Origin: Serratia nematodiphila DZ0503SBS1 | GTDB taxonomy: Bacteria > Pseudomonadota > Gammaproteobacteria > Enterobacterales > Enterobacteriaceae | Assembly: GCF_000738675.1 (NCBI RefSeq) | Contig: NZ_JPUX01000001.1 | Location: 1,054,001 to 1,118,000 of the forward strand | Direction: 5' to 3' | DNA length: 64,000 bases | Part shown: in pieces, positions 45,928 through 61,103 of the stretch | How positions within the stretch are numbered: position 1 is the first letter of the stretch | Layout of the letters: every line of letters starts with the position of its first letter | The notes under the pieces: model-generated | Seen by the model: only the letters and a program-made list of their open reading frames with translations | The model's database searches: none | Told to the model about the DNA's origin: nothing | Program-made: the position numbers and the translations under genes

Positions 45928-47004
45928 ATGCAAAAAGACGCGCTCAATAACGTACACATCAGTGCAGAACAGGTTCTCATCACGCCGGAGGAGCTGAAGA
46001 ACCAGTTCCCGCTCAGCGCCGACGACGAAAATGAGATCGCCACTGCGCGCAACACTATCGCCAACATTTTGCAGGGGCGCGATCATCGCCTGTTGGTGGT
46101 GTGCGGGCCTTGTTCGATCCACGATCCGGACGCGGCGCTGGACTATGCCCGTCGTTTGAAAACCCTGGCGGCTGACTTGAGCGATCAGCTGTATATCGTT
46201 ATGCGCGTCTACTTTGAAAAACCCAGAACCACTGTCGGCTGGAAAGGTTTGATCAACGATCCATACATGGACGGTTCGTTTGACGTTGAAGCAGGCTTGC
46301 ATATCGCGCGTCGCCTGTTGCTGGATCTGGTGGGCATGGGCTTGCCGTTGGCTACCGAAGCGTTGGATCCGAACAGCCCGCAGTACCTGGGGGATTTGTT
46401 CAGCTGGTCGGCGATCGGTGCGCGCACCACCGAATCGCAGACCCACCGCGAAATGGCCTCCGGCCTGTCGATGCCGGTCGGGTTCAAAAACGGCACCGAC
46501 GGCAGTTTGGGTACCGCCATCAACGCCATGCGCGCCGCTGCTATGCCGCACCGCTTCGTCGGCATCAACCAGGCAGGCCAGGTTTGCCTGCTGCAGACGC
46601 AGGGCAACCCGGATGGGCACGTGATCCTGCGCGGCGGCAAAACTCCGAACTACAGCGCTGAGCACGTTGCGGCCTGTGAAAAACAGATGCTTGAGGCGGG
46701 ACTCCACCCGTCCTTGATGATAGATTGCAGCCATGGCAACTCGAATAAAGACTATCGCCGTCAGCCGGCGGTGGCCGAGTCCGTGGTGGAGCAGATCAAG
46801 GCGGGTAACCGCTCAATCACCGGCATTATGCTGGAGAGCCATCTGCATGAGGGCAATCAGTCTTCCGAACAGCCGCGTGCAGACATGCGTTACGGTGTGT
46901 CCGTCACCGACGCCTGCATCAACTGGGAGAGCACGGAAACCCTGTTGCGCCATATGCATCAGGAACTCGGCGCTGCGCTGGCGGCCCGTACGGGAGAAAA
47001 GTAA
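45928..47004 (+). CDS. aroF: DAHP synthase, tyrosine-sensitive (AroF)
   Basis: Condenses phosphoenolpyruvate and erythrose 4-phosphate, the first step of the shikimate pathway. 358 residues; the N-terminus MQKDALNNVHIS identifies it as the tyrosine-inhibited isozyme AroF rather than AroG or AroH. VCGPCSIHDP, RVYFEKPRTTVGWKGLINDP and MIDCSHGNSNKDY hold the active-site and metal residues. TyrR boxes upstream and the coupled tyrA gene four bases later match the E. coli aroF-tyrA operon. Confidence 0.98.
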   Translation: MQKDALNNVHISAEQVLITPEELKNQFPLSADDENEIATARNTIANILQGRDHRLLVVCGPCSIHDPDAALDYARRLKTLAADLSDQLYIVMRVYFEKPRTTVGWKGLINDPYMDGSFDVEAGLHIARRLLLDLVGMGLPLATEALDPNSPQYLGDLFSWSAIGARTTESQTHREMASGLSMPVGFKNGTDGSLGTAINAMRAAAMPHRFVGINQAGQVCLLQTQGNPDGHVILRGGKTPNYSAEHVAACEKQMLEAGLHPSLMIDCSHGNSNKDYRRQPAVAESVVEQIKAGNRSITGIMLESHLHEGNQSSEQPRADMRYGVSVTDACINWESTETLLRHMHQELGAALAARTGEK

Positions 47005-47007
47005 GTT

Positions 47008-48129
47008 ATGGTGGCAGAACTGACCGCGCTGCGCGATCAAATCGATGAGGTGGATAAAGCGCTGCTGGGTCTGCTGGCGAAACGCCTGCATCTGGTAGCG
47101 GAAGTGGGCGAAGTCAAAAGCCGTCATGGCCTGCCGGTTTACGTACCGGAGCGCGAAGCCGCGATGCTGGCCTCGCGTCGCCAGGAGGCGGAAAACCTCG
47201 GGGTGCCGCCGGATTTGATCGAGGACGTTTTGCGCCGCGTGATGCGCGAATCCTACGTCAGCGAGAACGATAAAGGCTTTAAAACTTTGTGTCCGCAGCT
47301 GCGGCCGATCGTCATCATCGGCGGTAACGGCCAGATGGGAAGGCTGTTCAACCGCTTGCTGACGCTGTCGGGTTATCAGGTCAGGGTACTGGATCAGGAA
47401 GATTGGCCGCAGGCGGAACAGCTGCTGGCAGACGCCGGCATGGTGATCGTCAGCGTGCCGATCCACGTGACCGAGCAGGTGATAAGCCGCCTGCCGACGC
47501 TGCCTGCCGACTGTATTCTGGTGGATTTGGCGTCGGTGAAGAACCGCCCGCTGCATGCGATGTTGGCGGCGCACAGCGGCCCAGTGGTCGGGCTGCACCC
47601 GATGTTCGGCCCGGACGTGGGCAGCGTGGCGAAGCAGGTGGTGGTTTACTGCGACGGCCGCCAGCCGGAGGCTTACCAGTGGCTGCTTGAACAGCTGCAG
47701 GTGTGGGGCGCTCGGCTGCATCGCATCAGCGCGGTCGAACACGATCAGAACATGGCGTTTATTCAGGCGCTGCGGCACTTCGCCACCTTCGCCTACGGGT
47801 TGCATCTGGCGGAAGAGAACGTGCAACTGGAGCAGTTGCTGGCGCTCTCCTCGCCGATCTACCGGCTGGAGCTGGCGATGGTTGGCCGCCTGTTTGCGCA
47901 GGATCCGCAGCTGTACGCCGATATCATCATGTCGTCGGAGGAAAACGTGGCGCTGATTAAACGTTACTACCAGCGCTTCGGCGAGGCAATAACGCTGTTG
48001 GAGCATGGCGACAAACAGGCGTTTATCGACAGTTTCCGCAAGGTGGAGCACTGGTTCGGCGATTACGCCCAACGCTTCCTGGTGGAGAGCCGCACGCTGT
48101 TGCGGCAGGCTAACGACAGCCGGCAGTAA
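47008..48129 (+). CDS. tyrA: Chorismate mutase / prephenate dehydrogenase TyrA
   Basis: Bifunctional enzyme of tyrosine synthesis, converting chorismate to prephenate and then to 4-hydroxyphenylpyruvate. 373 residues. The AroQ mutase domain is residues 1-90 ([23 protein letters not shown]), and the NAD-binding dehydrogenase starts near residue 98 with [30 protein letters not shown] carries the catalytic histidine. It is co-transcribed with aroF and ends in a clear terminator facing pheA. Confidence 0.98.
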   Translation: MVAELTALRDQIDEVDKALLGLLAKRLHLVAEVGEVKSRHGLPVYVPEREAAMLASRRQEAENLGVPPDLIEDVLRRVMRESYVSENDKGFKTLCPQLRPIVIIGGNGQMGRLFNRLLTLSGYQVRVLDQEDWPQAEQLLADAGMVIVSVPIHVTEQVISRLPTLPADCILVDLASVKNRPLHAMLAAHSGPVVGLHPMFGPDVGSVAKQVVVYCDGRQPEAYQWLLEQLQVWGARLHRISAVEHDQNMAFIQALRHFATFAYGLHLAEENVQLEQLLALSSPIYRLELAMVGRLFAQDPQLYADIIMSSEENVALIKRYYQRFGEAITLLEHGDKQAFIDSFRKVEHWFGDYAQRFLVESRTLLRQANDSRQ

Positions 48130-48147
48130 AACGCGGGCGGTAAACGT

Positions 48148-48177
48148 AAAAGGTTCGGCTTGGCCGAACCTTTTTTT
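48148..48177. terminator. Terminator between tyrA and pheA
   Basis: AAAAGGTTCGGC pairs with GCCGAACCTTTT around TTG, with TTTTTTT after it on the plus strand and AAAA before it, so it can serve both converging genes. Confidence 0.92.
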
Positions 48178-48183
48178 ATGGTT

Positions 48184-49341
48184 TCAGGATGGGTTGACCG
48201 GCACCACGGTATCGCTCGGGTAGCAGCCCAGTACCTTCAGCGAGCGGGTGATTGGCGCCAGATCGCGCAGCGCTTTTTGCATCGCGTCGGCGCGCAGGTT
48301 GGCCTGCACATCGATATAAAACATCTCTTCCCACGGATTGCCGTTGATCGGGCGTGATTCCAGTTTGGTCATGATGATGCCGTTGTCGCGCAGAACCAGC
48401 AGCGCTTCGACCAACGCACCGGATTGTTGGCCGGTCGCCATGATCAGCGTGGTTTTGGCCGGCACCTGTTCAGATACGTCGATCGCTTTGCGCGCCAGGA
48501 CGATGAAGCGAGTGATGTTCTGCTGCTGGTTGGCGAGGTTGTGTTCCAGCACCTGCAGCCCGTACAACGCGCCGCCAGCCTCACTGCCCAGCGCTGCCAC
48601 CTTCGGCGAATTCAGCTTGGCGACTTTCTCCATCGCCGCGGCGGTGCTTTCGGTGTACTCGATTTTCCAGTGCGGGAAGCGGTTTAGGAACTGGCTGCAC
48701 TGTTGGAACGGCTGCGGGTGGCTGTAGACGGTTTCAATCTGGCTAAGATCGCTGTCGCCGGCCACCAGAACGCAATGATCGATCGGGTTGGTTAGTTCGC
48801 CGACGATCGACAGGCTGGTGTGTTGCAGCAGATCGTACACCTCGTTAATCGAACCGGAACTGGTATTCTCGATCGGCAAAATTGCGTAGTCCGCCTGGCC
48901 GGTTTCCACCTGGGCGAAGATATCCTGAAACTTCTGGCAGCCGCATTCGATCAGCCGATCGAAATGGCGGGCGGCGTATTGGCGTGCCGCCAGATGTGAG
49001 TAGGAGCCTTTCGGGCCGAGAAAGGCGATGCGTGCAGAGTGTTGGCTGACGGGGTTGAGCTGGTGCTGCAGCAGTGCCTGCTGGGTCAGGACGGAATCTT
49101 CGATAATCAGTTGAAACAGGCGGGTGACGTAGAAGCCGTCCAGATCGTAAGGTTTGGCGGCGGCGATCAGCGCATCCAGCAGATCGCGTTCGCGCTCTTT
49201 GTCGCGGATCGGACGATGAGAGTGCAGCTTGGTCTTGCCGACTTCGATCGCCAGCTCACGGCGTTCCGCCAGCAGGGCCAACAGTTTCAAGTCCAGTGCG
49301 CTGATGCGCTCGCGCAGCACCAATAACGGGTTGTCAGTCAT
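48184..49341 (-). CDS. pheA: Chorismate mutase / prephenate dehydratase PheA
   Basis: Bifunctional enzyme of phenylalanine synthesis. 385 residues (E. coli 386). AroQ mutase domain at 1-85 ([23 protein letters not shown]), dehydratase domain with [35 protein letters not shown] and the catalytic TRF (NITRFIVL), then a C-terminal ACT domain with GALVEALLV and [17 protein letters not shown] that binds Phe. Controlled by the pheL attenuator just upstream. Confidence 0.98.
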   Translation of the reverse strand: MTDNPLLVLRERISALDLKLLALLAERRELAIEVGKTKLHSHRPIRDKERERDLLDALIAAAKPYDLDGFYVTRLFQLIIEDSVLTQQALLQHQLNPVSQHSARIAFLGPKGSYSHLAARQYAARHFDRLIECGCQKFQDIFAQVETGQADYAILPIENTSSGSINEVYDLLQHTSLSIVGELTNPIDHCVLVAGDSDLSQIETVYSHPQPFQQCSQFLNRFPHWKIEYTESTAAAMEKVAKLNSPKVAALGSEAGGALYGLQVLEHNLANQQQNITRFIVLARKAIDVSEQVPAKTTLIMATGQQSGALVEALLVLRDNGIIMTKLESRPINGNPWEEMFYIDVQANLRADAMQKALRDLAPITRSLKVLGCYPSDTVVPVNPS

Positions 49342-49384
49342 AATCAGCTTCCGCCTTCAGTTCTTATTCGTTGTAAAACAGCCA

Positions 49385-49416
49385 TAAAAAAAGCCCCCTG
49401 TCTCCAGGAGGCCTTG
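49385..49416 (-). terminator. pheA attenuator (intrinsic terminator)
   Basis: On the minus strand GGCCTCCT pairs with AGGGGGCT (with G-U pairs) around GGAGAC, followed by TTTTTTT, between pheL and pheA. This is the terminator half of the classical Phe attenuator; the preceding leader has competing complementary segments such as CGCATTC/GAATGCG. Confidence 0.9.
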
Positions 49417-49461
49417 TTGTTCGTCTTCGCATTCTTTCTCACACGACGAAACGCCTCCCAG

Positions 49462-49509
49462 TCAGGGGAAGGTAAAAAAGAATGCGAAGAAAAACGGTGT
49501 GCGTGGCAT
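49462..49509 (-). CDS. pheL: pheA leader peptide PheL
   Basis: A 15-residue peptide, [15 protein letters not shown], with seven phenylalanines. When charged tRNA-Phe is scarce the ribosome stalls on the Phe codons, and the downstream antiterminator forms so that pheA is transcribed. E. coli PheL is [15 protein letters not shown], so only residues 2-4 differ. The stop TGA lies at 49464-49462, before the paired segments of the attenuator. Confidence 0.95.
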   Translation of the reverse strand: [15 protein letters not shown]

Positions 49510-49583
49510 GGTCTACCTAAGGTTGATGTGAACAGGTTTTAAAGTAACCGCTGGCCTTTAGCCCGTCAACAAAAATACCCGAC

Positions 49584-49609
49584 AAAAAACGCGCCCTCGG
49601 GCGCGTTTG
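49584..49609 (-). terminator. raiA terminator
   Basis: On the minus strand ACGCGCCC pairs with GGGCGCGT around a short loop, followed by TTTTTT, 24 bases after the raiA stop. Confidence 0.88.
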
Positions 49610-49632
49610 ATGCGGCAATCGCTGTCGGACGG

Positions 49633-49974
49633 TTATTCCTGCTCTTGCGTGACTTCCGGCACGATGTCTTTCACGCTGGCGTTGCAGCGGCGCGCTTCGC
49701 CTTTGTGCTGCACCTTGTTCAGCTGGCGCTCCAGCTTGGCGATAAGCTCATTAACGGCGGTATACATGTCATCATGTTTGGCACTGGCGACCAGCGGGCC
49801 GTTAGGCGTGGTAATGGTAGCATCGGCGACAAACCCTTGCGGTTCTTTGGATAAGACGATATGCGGGTTAATCAGCTGGGTCTGCCATTTTTCCAGTTTG
49901 GTGAGACGGTCTTCGACGTGATTGCGGATTGCGGGAGTGATATCCATTTGTTTGCTGGTAATGTTCAATGTCAT
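49633..49974 (-). CDS. raiA: Ribosome-associated inhibitor RaiA
   Basis: Binds between the 30S and 50S subunits and stabilises inactive 70S ribosomes in cold shock and stationary phase. The ATG at 49974 follows GAGAGGTAAGTTAT and gives 113 residues, matching E. coli RaiA (MTMNITSKQMEITPAIR...). The earlier frame opening at 50052 is not needed. [28 protein letters not shown] and [11 protein letters not shown] are conserved. Confidence 0.97.
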   Translation of the reverse strand: MTLNITSKQMDITPAIRNHVEDRLTKLEKWQTQLINPHIVLSKEPQGFVADATITTPNGPLVASAKHDDMYTAVNELIAKLERQLNKVQHKGEARRCNASVKDIVPEVTQEQE

Positions 49975-50286
49975 ATAACTTACCTCTCTGTCTTTCCGTC
50001 TTGGTGAATCCAGCATACCCCGCTTTTTGTTTAAATGCGTGATGTAAATCACGATTTTTTGTCACTTTTTGCAAAGTTAGTTCAATCTGTGATTCAGCAT
50101 TTGAATTGGCTATCTAATGCTTGAGAGTTGCCGCCGGATGGCGCATTATCGATGAGTTGACCGGTGAGGAGTACTAGCTAACACCGTGTTTTTACTTGTG
50201 TATTTTTCCAGTAAAAACCAGGTCGACGCCAATGAAAACGGCAGCCTTGGCTGCCGTTTGGTTTTTCTGCCTGTGCCGAAGCACGC
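49975..50286. other. Intergenic region between raiA and bamD
   Basis: About 310 bases. The part next to raiA should hold its promoter. Near bamD there is the bamD terminator (50235-50263) and an inverted repeat TTTTTACT (50189-50196) / AGTAAAAA (50210-50217) of unknown meaning. No gene is supported. Confidence 0.5.
50235..50263 (-). terminator. bamD terminator
   Basis: On the minus strand AACGGCAGCC pairs with GGCTGCCGTT around AA, followed by TTC. It lies 23 bases after the bamD stop. Confidence 0.8.
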
Positions 50287-51018
50287 TTATTGCGGGTTGG
50301 CGGCGATCACTTTGGCCACTTTGTCAGCCTGGCCGTTCAGCTGCAGCTGCTTGTAGGCATTTTCCATCAGCGGCAACACGTCGTGCGTCGCTTTGGTATC
50401 CGGGAATTCACGCAACATCTGCTCGGCGCGATTAACGACCGCGACGTAAGCACCGCGTTTAGTGTAGTATTCCGCCACCGAAAGCTCATACTTGGCCAAA
50501 CGGTCTTTCAGATACACCAAACGCTTGTTGGCGTCGGTCGCGTATTGGCTGTTCGGGTATTGCTGAATCAACTGGCTGAAGTCGCGGAACGCAGCGCGAG
50601 CGTGCTGAGGATCGCGGTCCGAACGGTCAACCCCGAAGAAGCCCTGCAGCGCGCTGTCATCGAGCGCCATGTCGGTCAGGCCGCGCATGTACATCACGTA
50701 ATCGATGTTCGGGTGCGTCGGGTTCAGACGCATGAAGCGATCGATGGATGCCTGAGCCATCGGCAAGTCGGCGGCCTTATAGTAGGCGTAAATCAAATCC
50801 AGCTGGACCTGCTGGGAATACGGCCCGAAAGGATAGCGGTTATCTAACGCTTCGAGTTGCGTAATCGCGCCCTTGAAGTTACCGTCCTGCAGTTTTTGCT
50901 GCGCGGTAGCATAGATTTCCGAAGGTGGGTTGTCGGGAACCGCATCCTTGGATGTGGAGCAACCTGCCAGCGCCAGGCTCAACGTGGCTGCCGCCACCAG
51001 ATATTTCATACGCGTCAT
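50287..51018 (-). CDS. bamD: Outer-membrane assembly lipoprotein BamD
   Basis: Essential lipoprotein of the BAM complex that inserts beta-barrel proteins in the outer membrane. 243 residues. The lipobox LAGC puts the lipidated cysteine at residue 20, then come five TPR-like helix pairs ([40 protein letters not shown] and others). [18 protein letters not shown] is a BamD-specific stretch. Its gene is divergent from rluD, as in E. coli. Confidence 0.97.
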   Translation of the reverse strand: MTRMKYLVAAATLSLALAGCSTSKDAVPDNPPSEIYATAQQKLQDGNFKGAITQLEALDNRYPFGPYSQQVQLDLIYAYYKAADLPMAQASIDRFMRLNPTHPNIDYVMYMRGLTDMALDDSALQGFFGVDRSDRDPQHARAAFRDFSQLIQQYPNSQYATDANKRLVYLKDRLAKYELSVAEYYTKRGAYVAVVNRAEQMLREFPDTKATHDVLPLMENAYKQLQLNGQADKVAKVIAANPQ

Positions 51019-51149
51019 GACGTTTTGATTATCCTCAGGGTGTTATTCCGGGAGACTGTCCGTTAAGCTCCCGACAAAGACCAGGTACAATAGCACATTA
51101 TATTAAACGGCATCGCCGTGAAAACCCAACGTTAACGAAGAAGCTGCAT

Positions 51150-52127
51150 ATGGCACAACAAGTACAACTCACCGCAACGGTGGCCGAATCTCAACTCGGA
51201 CAACGTTTAGATCAGGCTTTGGCCGAATTGTTCCCTGATTATTCACGATCTCGCATAAAAGAGTGGATCCTGGGCGATCGGGTGAAGGTCAATGGCAAAA
51301 CGTCAAACAAACCGAAAGAGAAGGTGCTGGGCGGAGAGACCGTCGCCATCGATGCACAGATTGAAGAAGAGGCGCGTTGGGAGCCACAGGACATCGCGCT
51401 GGATATCGTCTATGAAGACAGCGACATCCTGGTGATCAACAAACCGCGCGATTTGGTGGTGCACCCTGGCGCCGGTAACCCGGACGGCACGGTGCTCAAT
51501 GCGCTGCTGCATCACTACCCGGAAATTGCCGACGTGCCGCGCGCCGGCATCGTGCACCGTCTGGACAAAGACACCACCGGCCTGATGGTGGTGGCGAAAA
51601 CCGTGCCGGCGCAAACCCGGCTGGTGGAAGCGCTGCAGGCGCGTGAGATCACCCGTGAATATGAAGCGGTGGCGATCGGCACCATGACCGCCGGCGGCAC
51701 GGTAGAAGAGCCTATCGCGCGACATTCCACCAAGCGTACCCATATGGCGGTGCACCCGATGGGTAAACCGGCGGTAACGCACTACCGCATCATGGAACAC
51801 TTCCGCGCACACACCCGCCTGCGCCTGCGCCTGGAAACCGGCCGTACTCACCAGATCCGCGTGCACATGGCTTACATCAGCCATCCGCTGGTGGGCGATC
51901 CGCTGTACGGCGGCCGTCCGCGTCCGCCGAAAGGCGCTTCGGAAGCCTTCATCAACACGCTGCGCGGCTTTGACCGCCAGGCGCTGCACGCCACCATGCT
52001 GCGTTTGTATCATCCGATCAGCGGCATCCAGATGGAGTGGCATGCGCCGCTGCCGCAGGACATGGTCGATCTGATCAACGCGCTGAAGGCGGACACCGAA
52101 GAATTCAAAGATCAGATGGACTGGTAA
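51150..52127 (+). CDS. rluD: 23S rRNA pseudouridine(1911/1915/1917) synthase RluD
   Basis: Modifies helix 69 of 23S rRNA, needed for normal ribosome assembly. 325 residues. An S4-like RNA-binding domain (RLDQALAELFPDYSRSRIKEWI) is at residues 19-80, and the catalytic motif HRLDKDTTGL has D139, the same number as in E. coli. LRLETGRTHQIRVHMA is the other family motif. The stop and the next ATG overlap (TAATG), coupling it to pgeF. Confidence 0.98.
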   Translation: MAQQVQLTATVAESQLGQRLDQALAELFPDYSRSRIKEWILGDRVKVNGKTSNKPKEKVLGGETVAIDAQIEEEARWEPQDIALDIVYEDSDILVINKPRDLVVHPGAGNPDGTVLNALLHHYPEIADVPRAGIVHRLDKDTTGLMVVAKTVPAQTRLVEALQAREITREYEAVAIGTMTAGGTVEEPIARHSTKRTHMAVHPMGKPAVTHYRIMEHFRAHTRLRLRLETGRTHQIRVHMAYISHPLVGDPLYGGRPRPPKGASEAFINTLRGFDRQALHATMLRLYHPISGIQMEWHAPLPQDMVDLINALKADTEEFKDQMDW

Positions 52128-52858
52128 TGAGCTCGCTCATTCTGCCTGACTGGCCGTTGCCTACCGGCGTTAAGGCCTGCAGCACCACGCGTGGCGGCGG
52201 CGTTAGCCTGCCGCCTTATGACTCGCTGAACCTCGGCACCCACGTCGGTGATGAGGCGCAAGCGGTGACACGCAATCGGGAACGTTTGGTTACCGCCGCC
52301 GGTTTGCCGCAGATGCCGGTGTGGCTCGAGCAGGTGCACGGCACTCGCGTGGTGACGTTGACAGGGAAAGCGCCCGCCGATCTGCGGGCGGATGCGGTGT
52401 ACAGCAACGTGCCGGGGCAGGTGTGCGCCGTGATGACGGCGGATTGTCTGCCGGTGCTATTCTGCTCGCAGCACGGTGACGAAGTGGCTGCCGCCCACGC
52501 CGGCTGGCGCGGATTGTGCCACGGCGTGCTGGAGCAAACCGTGGCGGCGTTCAGCGCTGCACCGTGCCAAATTAGTGCCTGGTTGGGGCCGGCGATCGGC
52601 CCACAGCAGTTTGAGGTCGGGCCGGAGGTGCGCGCCGCTTTCATGGCGGAAGACGCCGAAGCCGCAGCGGCGTTTACCCCGCACGGCGATAAGTTTTTGG
52701 CTAATATCTATTTGCTGGCTCGCCAACGCTTGTTGCGTGCGGGCGTGCAGGCCATCTATGGCGGCGACCGCTGTACGGTTAACGAAACGAGTCATTTTTT
52801 CTCCTATCGGCGCGATGGAATAACCGGACGTATGGCAAGTTTAATCTGGCTGATATAA
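52127..52858 (+). CDS. pgeF: Peptidoglycan editing factor PgeF (YfiH)
   Basis: Multicopper-oxidase-like fold protein of the YfiH/laccase-domain family, shown in E. coli to remove wrongly incorporated residues from peptidoglycan precursors. 243 residues from the ATG at 52127, the E. coli length. The metal-site residues H71, C107 and H124 (EQVHGTRV, TADCLPV, AAHAGWRG) keep the E. coli positions. It lies between rluD and clpB as in E. coli. Confidence 0.95.
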   Translation: MSSLILPDWPLPTGVKACSTTRGGGVSLPPYDSLNLGTHVGDEAQAVTRNRERLVTAAGLPQMPVWLEQVHGTRVVTLTGKAPADLRADAVYSNVPGQVCAVMTADCLPVLFCSQHGDEVAAAHAGWRGLCHGVLEQTVAAFSAAPCQISAWLGPAIGPQQFEVGPEVRAAFMAEDAEAAAAFTPHGDKFLANIYLLARQRLLRAGVQAIYGGDRCTVNETSHFFSYRRDGITGRMASLIWLI

Positions 52859-52922
52859 CCTATTGAATTAGGACGATCCAACGACGCATGGCGTTGTACC
52901 GAAAATTTAGCGTCGAGATAAC

Positions 52923-52951
52923 CTTGAAAATTTGAGGGATGACCTCATTTA
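52923..52951 (+). promoter_or_regulatory. Sigma-32 heat-shock promoter of clpB
   Basis: CTTGAAA (52923-52929), 13 bases and CCTCATTTA (52943-52951) fit the heat-shock consensus CTTGAAA-N11-16-CCCCATNT. It lies 38 bases before the clpB start codon. Confidence 0.85.
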
Positions 52952-52988
52952 ATCTCCAGTAGCAATTTCGACCCATCTTGGAGGTGTT

Positions 52989-55562
52989 ATGCGTCTGGAT
53001 CGTCTTACCAACAAATTCCAGCTTGCCCTCGCCGATGCCCAGTCACTAGCCCTTGGGCACGACAACCAGTTTATTGAACCGCTACATCTGATGAGCGCCC
53101 TGCTCAATCAGGAAGGGGGCACGGTTCGTCCACTATTAACTTCCGCAGGTATCGATGCCGGGCGCGTGCGCACCGAAATCGAACAGGCGCTGTCCCGTTT
53201 ACCGCAGGTAGAAGGCACCGGTGGCGACGTTCAACCGTCCCACGAGCTGGTGCGCGTCCTGAACCTGTGCGACAAGCTGGCGCAGAAGCGCGCGGACAAA
53301 TTCATTTCTTCCGAGCTGTTTGTGCTTGCGGTGCTGGAAGACCGCGGCTCGTTGACCGACTTGTTGAAAGCGGCCGGCGCAACGGCCGACAAAATCAGCA
53401 AAGCCATTGAACAAATGAGAGGCGGTGACAGCGTGGAAGACCAAGGCGCCGAAGACCAACGGCAAGCATTGAAGAAATACACCATCGATCTGACCGAACG
53501 TGCCGAGCAGGGCAAACTTGACCCGGTGATTGGCCGTGACGAAGAGATCCGCCGCACCATTCAGGTGCTGCAACGCCGCACCAAAAACAACCCGGTACTT
53601 ATCGGCGAACCCGGCGTGGGTAAAACCGCCATCGTCGAAGGCCTGGCGCAGCGCATCATCAACGGCGAAGTGCCGGAAGGGTTGAAGCACAAGCGCGTAT
53701 TGTCCCTCGATATGGGCGCGTTGATCGCCGGCGCCAAATATCGCGGCGAGTTTGAAGAGCGTCTGAAAGGCGTGCTCAACGATCTGGCCAAGCAGGAAGG
53801 CAGCGTGATCCTGTTTATCGACGAACTGCACACCATGGTCGGCGCCGGTAAGGCGGATGGCGCAATGGATGCGGGCAACATGCTGAAGCCGGCGCTGGCG
53901 CGCGGCGAGCTGCACTGCGTCGGTGCCACCACGCTGGATGAGTATCGTCAATATATAGAGAAGGATGCGGCCCTCGAACGTCGTTTCCAGAAAGTGTATG
54001 TGGCGGAGCCGAGCGTGGAAGACACTATCGCTATTCTGCGCGGCCTGAAAGAGCGTTACGAACTGCACCACCACGTGCAGATCACCGATCCGGCCATCGT
54101 GGCGGCGGCAACGCTTTCGCACCGTTATATCGCCGATCGTCAATTGCCGGACAAGGCTATTGACCTGATCGACGAAGCGGCGTCCAGCATTCGCATGCAG
54201 ATGGACTCCAAGCCTGAATCGCTCGACAGGCTTGAGCGCCGCATCATTCAGTTGAAGCTGGAACAGCAGGCGCTGAATAAAGAGTCGGACGACGCCAGTA
54301 AGAAACGCTTGGAAATGCTCAGCGATGAGCTGGGGCAGAAAGAACGCGAATATTCGGAGCTGGAAGAAGAGTGGAAAGCGGAAAAAGCGTCACTCTCCGG
54401 TACTCAGAACATCAAGGCGGAACTCGAGCAGGCCAAAATCACCCTGGAGCAGGCGCGTCGCGTCGGCGATTTGGGGCGGATGTCGGAACTGCAGTACGGC
54501 AAGATCCCTGAGCTGGAGAAACAGCTCGCCGCTGCCACGCAGGCCGAAGGCAAGAGCATGAAGCTGCTGCGCAACCGGGTAACCGATGCGGAGATTGCCG
54601 AAGTGCTGGCGCGCGCGACCGGGATCCCGGTGGCCAGGATGCTGGAAGGCGAGCGCGACAAGCTGCTGCGCCTGGAGCAAGAGCTGCATTCGCGGGTGAT
54701 CGGCCAGGACGAAGCGGTCAGCGCGGTCTCTAATGCTATCCGCCGCAGCCGCGCCGGGTTGTCCGATCCTAACCGGCCGATCGGTTCGTTCCTGTTCCTT
54801 GGCCCGACCGGGGTGGGGAAAACCGAGCTCTGCAAGGCGCTGGCTTCGTTCCTGTTCGACAGCGACGACGCTATGGTACGTATCGACATGTCCGAGTTTA
54901 TGGAGAAACACTCCGTTTCGCGTCTGGTCGGCGCGCCTCCGGGCTATGTCGGTTATGAAGAGGGCGGCTACCTGACGGAAGCCGTGCGCCGCCGGCCTTA
55001 TTCGGTGATCCTGCTGGATGAAGTCGAGAAAGCGCACCCGGACGTGTTCAACATCCTGCTGCAGGTGTTGGATGACGGCCGCCTGACCGATGGCCAGGGC
55101 CGTACCGTCGATTTCCGCAATACCGTGGTGATTATGACGTCCAACCTGGGTTCGGATCTGATCCAGGAGCATTTCGGTCAGATGAACTACGCGCAGATGA
55201 AAGAGTCGGTGATGGAGATGGTGAGTCACCACTTCCGTCCGGAATTCATCAACCGTATCGATGAAGTGGTGGTGTTCCATCCGCTGGGCGAGAAACACAT
55301 TGCTGCGATCGCCAAGATTCAGCTGTCGCGTCTGTACAAGCGTTTGGAAGAGCGCGGTTACGAAGTGACCATGACCGAACCGGCCCTGGCACTGTTGAGC
55401 AAAACCGGTTACGACCCTGTGTATGGTGCGCGTCCGTTGAAACGTGCTATTCAGCAGGAGATCGAGAACCCGTTGGCGCAGCAAATCCTGTCCGGCAAGC
55501 TGATCCCCGGCAAGCTGGTGACGCTGGATGTGGAAAACAACCATATCGTTGCACGCCAATAA
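52989..55562 (+). CDS. clpB: ATP-dependent disaggregase ClpB
   Basis: Hexameric AAA+ chaperone that with DnaK rescues aggregated proteins. 857 residues, full length. Clp N domain at 1-145, first ATPase with Walker A GEPGVGKT, a coiled-coil M domain (about 410-525) rich in E, K and L, second ATPase with Walker A GPTGVGKT, pore motif GYVGYEEGG and sensor segments at the end. The ATG follows GGAGGTGTT. The heat-shock promoter is upstream and a strong terminator follows, before the rRNA operon. Confidence 0.99.
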   Translation: MRLDRLTNKFQLALADAQSLALGHDNQFIEPLHLMSALLNQEGGTVRPLLTSAGIDAGRVRTEIEQALSRLPQVEGTGGDVQPSHELVRVLNLCDKLAQKRADKFISSELFVLAVLEDRGSLTDLLKAAGATADKISKAIEQMRGGDSVEDQGAEDQRQALKKYTIDLTERAEQGKLDPVIGRDEEIRRTIQVLQRRTKNNPVLIGEPGVGKTAIVEGLAQRIINGEVPEGLKHKRVLSLDMGALIAGAKYRGEFEERLKGVLNDLAKQEGSVILFIDELHTMVGAGKADGAMDAGNMLKPALARGELHCVGATTLDEYRQYIEKDAALERRFQKVYVAEPSVEDTIAILRGLKERYELHHHVQITDPAIVAAATLSHRYIADRQLPDKAIDLIDEAASSIRMQMDSKPESLDRLERRIIQLKLEQQALNKESDDASKKRLEMLSDELGQKEREYSELEEEWKAEKASLSGTQNIKAELEQAKITLEQARRVGDLGRMSELQYGKIPELEKQLAAATQAEGKSMKLLRNRVTDAEIAEVLARATGIPVARMLEGERDKLLRLEQELHSRVIGQDEAVSAVSNAIRRSRAGLSDPNRPIGSFLFLGPTGVGKTELCKALASFLFDSDDAMVRIDMSEFMEKHSVSRLVGAPPGYVGYEEGGYLTEAVRRRPYSVILLDEVEKAHPDVFNILLQVLDDGRLTDGQGRTVDFRNTVVIMTSNLGSDLIQEHFGQMNYAQMKESVMEMVSHHFRPEFINRIDEVVVFHPLGEKHIAAIAKIQLSRLYKRLEERGYEVTMTEPALALLSKTGYDPVYGARPLKRAIQQEIENPLAQQILSGKLIPGKLVTLDVENNHIVARQ

Positions 55563-55585
55563 CGGCAATTAAGCCTATTAAAGAT

Positions 55586-55616
55586 GAAAGGGAGCGGGTG
55601 ACCGCTCCCTTTTCTT
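55586..55616 (+). terminator. clpB terminator
   Basis: AAAGGGAGCGG pairs with CCGCTCCCTTT around GTGA, followed by TTCTTT. It lies 24 bases after the clpB stop. Confidence 0.9.
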
Positions 55617-55763
55617 TATCTTCTTCTTTATCTTCGTTTGTCCCTATTTACAGAGGTTGCCGCTATTACTGTGCTAAAACCGGTGTTTTTCGACTAATAA
55701 ACATCCTAAAAAGGCGTTTTTGGTGATTATTTGAGCGCTTGAAAAGTTTTTTGCAATTAGGGG

Positions 55764-55791
55764 TTGCGGCTCGCCGAGAACTCCCTATAAT
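55764..55791 (+). promoter_or_regulatory. rRNA operon promoter P1
   Basis: TTGCGG (55764-55769), 16 bases and TATAAT (55786-55791), followed by GCGCCTCCACTG, the GC-rich discriminator seen in E. coli rrn P1. The upstream 60 bases are A/T-rich, as expected for an UP element. Confidence 0.9.
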
Positions 55792-55860
55792 GCGCCTCCA
55801 CTGACCGGGAACAACGACTGACAAGCCGCCGGGTCAGCGAGAAGAAAGCGAAATAAACGC

Positions 55861-55888
55861 TTGACTCTCCGGGCGAAAAGCGTAGTAT
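55861..55888 (+). promoter_or_regulatory. rRNA operon promoter P2
   Basis: TTGACT (55861-55866), 16 bases and TAGTAT (55883-55888), about 97 bases after P1, the standard tandem spacing. Confidence 0.9.
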
Positions 55889-55919
55889 ACGCAGCCCGCG
55901 CCGATGAGTTTCTCGGCGC

Positions 55920-55931
55920 TGCTCTTTAACA
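55920..55931 (+). promoter_or_regulatory. rRNA antitermination boxA
   Basis: TGCTCTTTAACA, the boxA sequence that loads Nus factors. A second copy lies at 57953-57964, before the 23S gene. Confidence 0.9.
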
Positions 55932-56085
55932 ATTTATCAGACAATCTGTGTGGGCACTCCACAAGACGATATCCAGCATCTTCGGATGCAAAAAAATATC
56001 AAGTCTTGAAGAGTGACTAACTGAAGTAAAATTCATGCAGTAAATCTTTGAGCATCGCTTCTCGAGTGGAAGCAAATCAAGCTTT

Positions 56086-57627
<1,542 letters not shown>

Positions 57628-57701
57628 CCTAAAGATATTAGTTCGCGTGGCGTGCTCACACAGATTGTCTGATAGAAAGTAACGAGCAGAAATACCTTTA
57701 T

Positions 57702-57778
<77 letters not shown>

Positions 57779-57817
57779 CTTCTCATGAAGTGGAAAAGGT
57801 ACTGCGCGTGACTGTAT

Positions 57818-57893
57818 GGGGCTATAGCTCAGCTGGGAGAGCGCCTGCCTTGCACGCAGGAGGTCAGCGGTTCGATCCCGCTTAGCTCCACCA
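57818..57893 (+). tRNA. tRNA-Ala (anticodon TGC)
   Basis: 76 bases, acceptor GGGGCTA/TAGCTCC, anticodon loop CTTGCAC, encoded CCA. It lies 39 bases after tRNA-Ile in the same spacer. Confidence 0.98.
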
Positions 57894-57952
57894 TATAGTC
57901 CGGTATTTCAATACTTCAGAGTATATTGGCGACAGTATGCTGCGAAGTATTT

Positions 57953-57964
57953 TGCTCTTTAACA
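57953..57964 (+). promoter_or_regulatory. Spacer boxA before 23S rRNA
   Basis: TGCTCTTTAACA, identical to the leader boxA, about 140 bases before the 23S 5' end. Confidence 0.88.
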
Positions 57965-58100
57965 ATCTGGAACAAGCTGAAAATTGAAACATGACGGCTG
58001 AAATTTATCCCTCCGTAGAAGTGCCGGGATAAAGAGTAACCTGTCATAGAGTCTCTCAAATGTTTGCAGCGCGAACGATGGAAACATCTTCGGGTTGTGA

Positions 58101-61006
<2,906 letters not shown>

Positions 61007-61103
61007 ACAACACCGAAGGTGTTTTTAGAGAGATTTTCAGCGAAGTTCCGAGATTGGTTCTGATGGCGACACGAGAGTGAAGCGGTTGGAATGAAACAGA
61101 ATT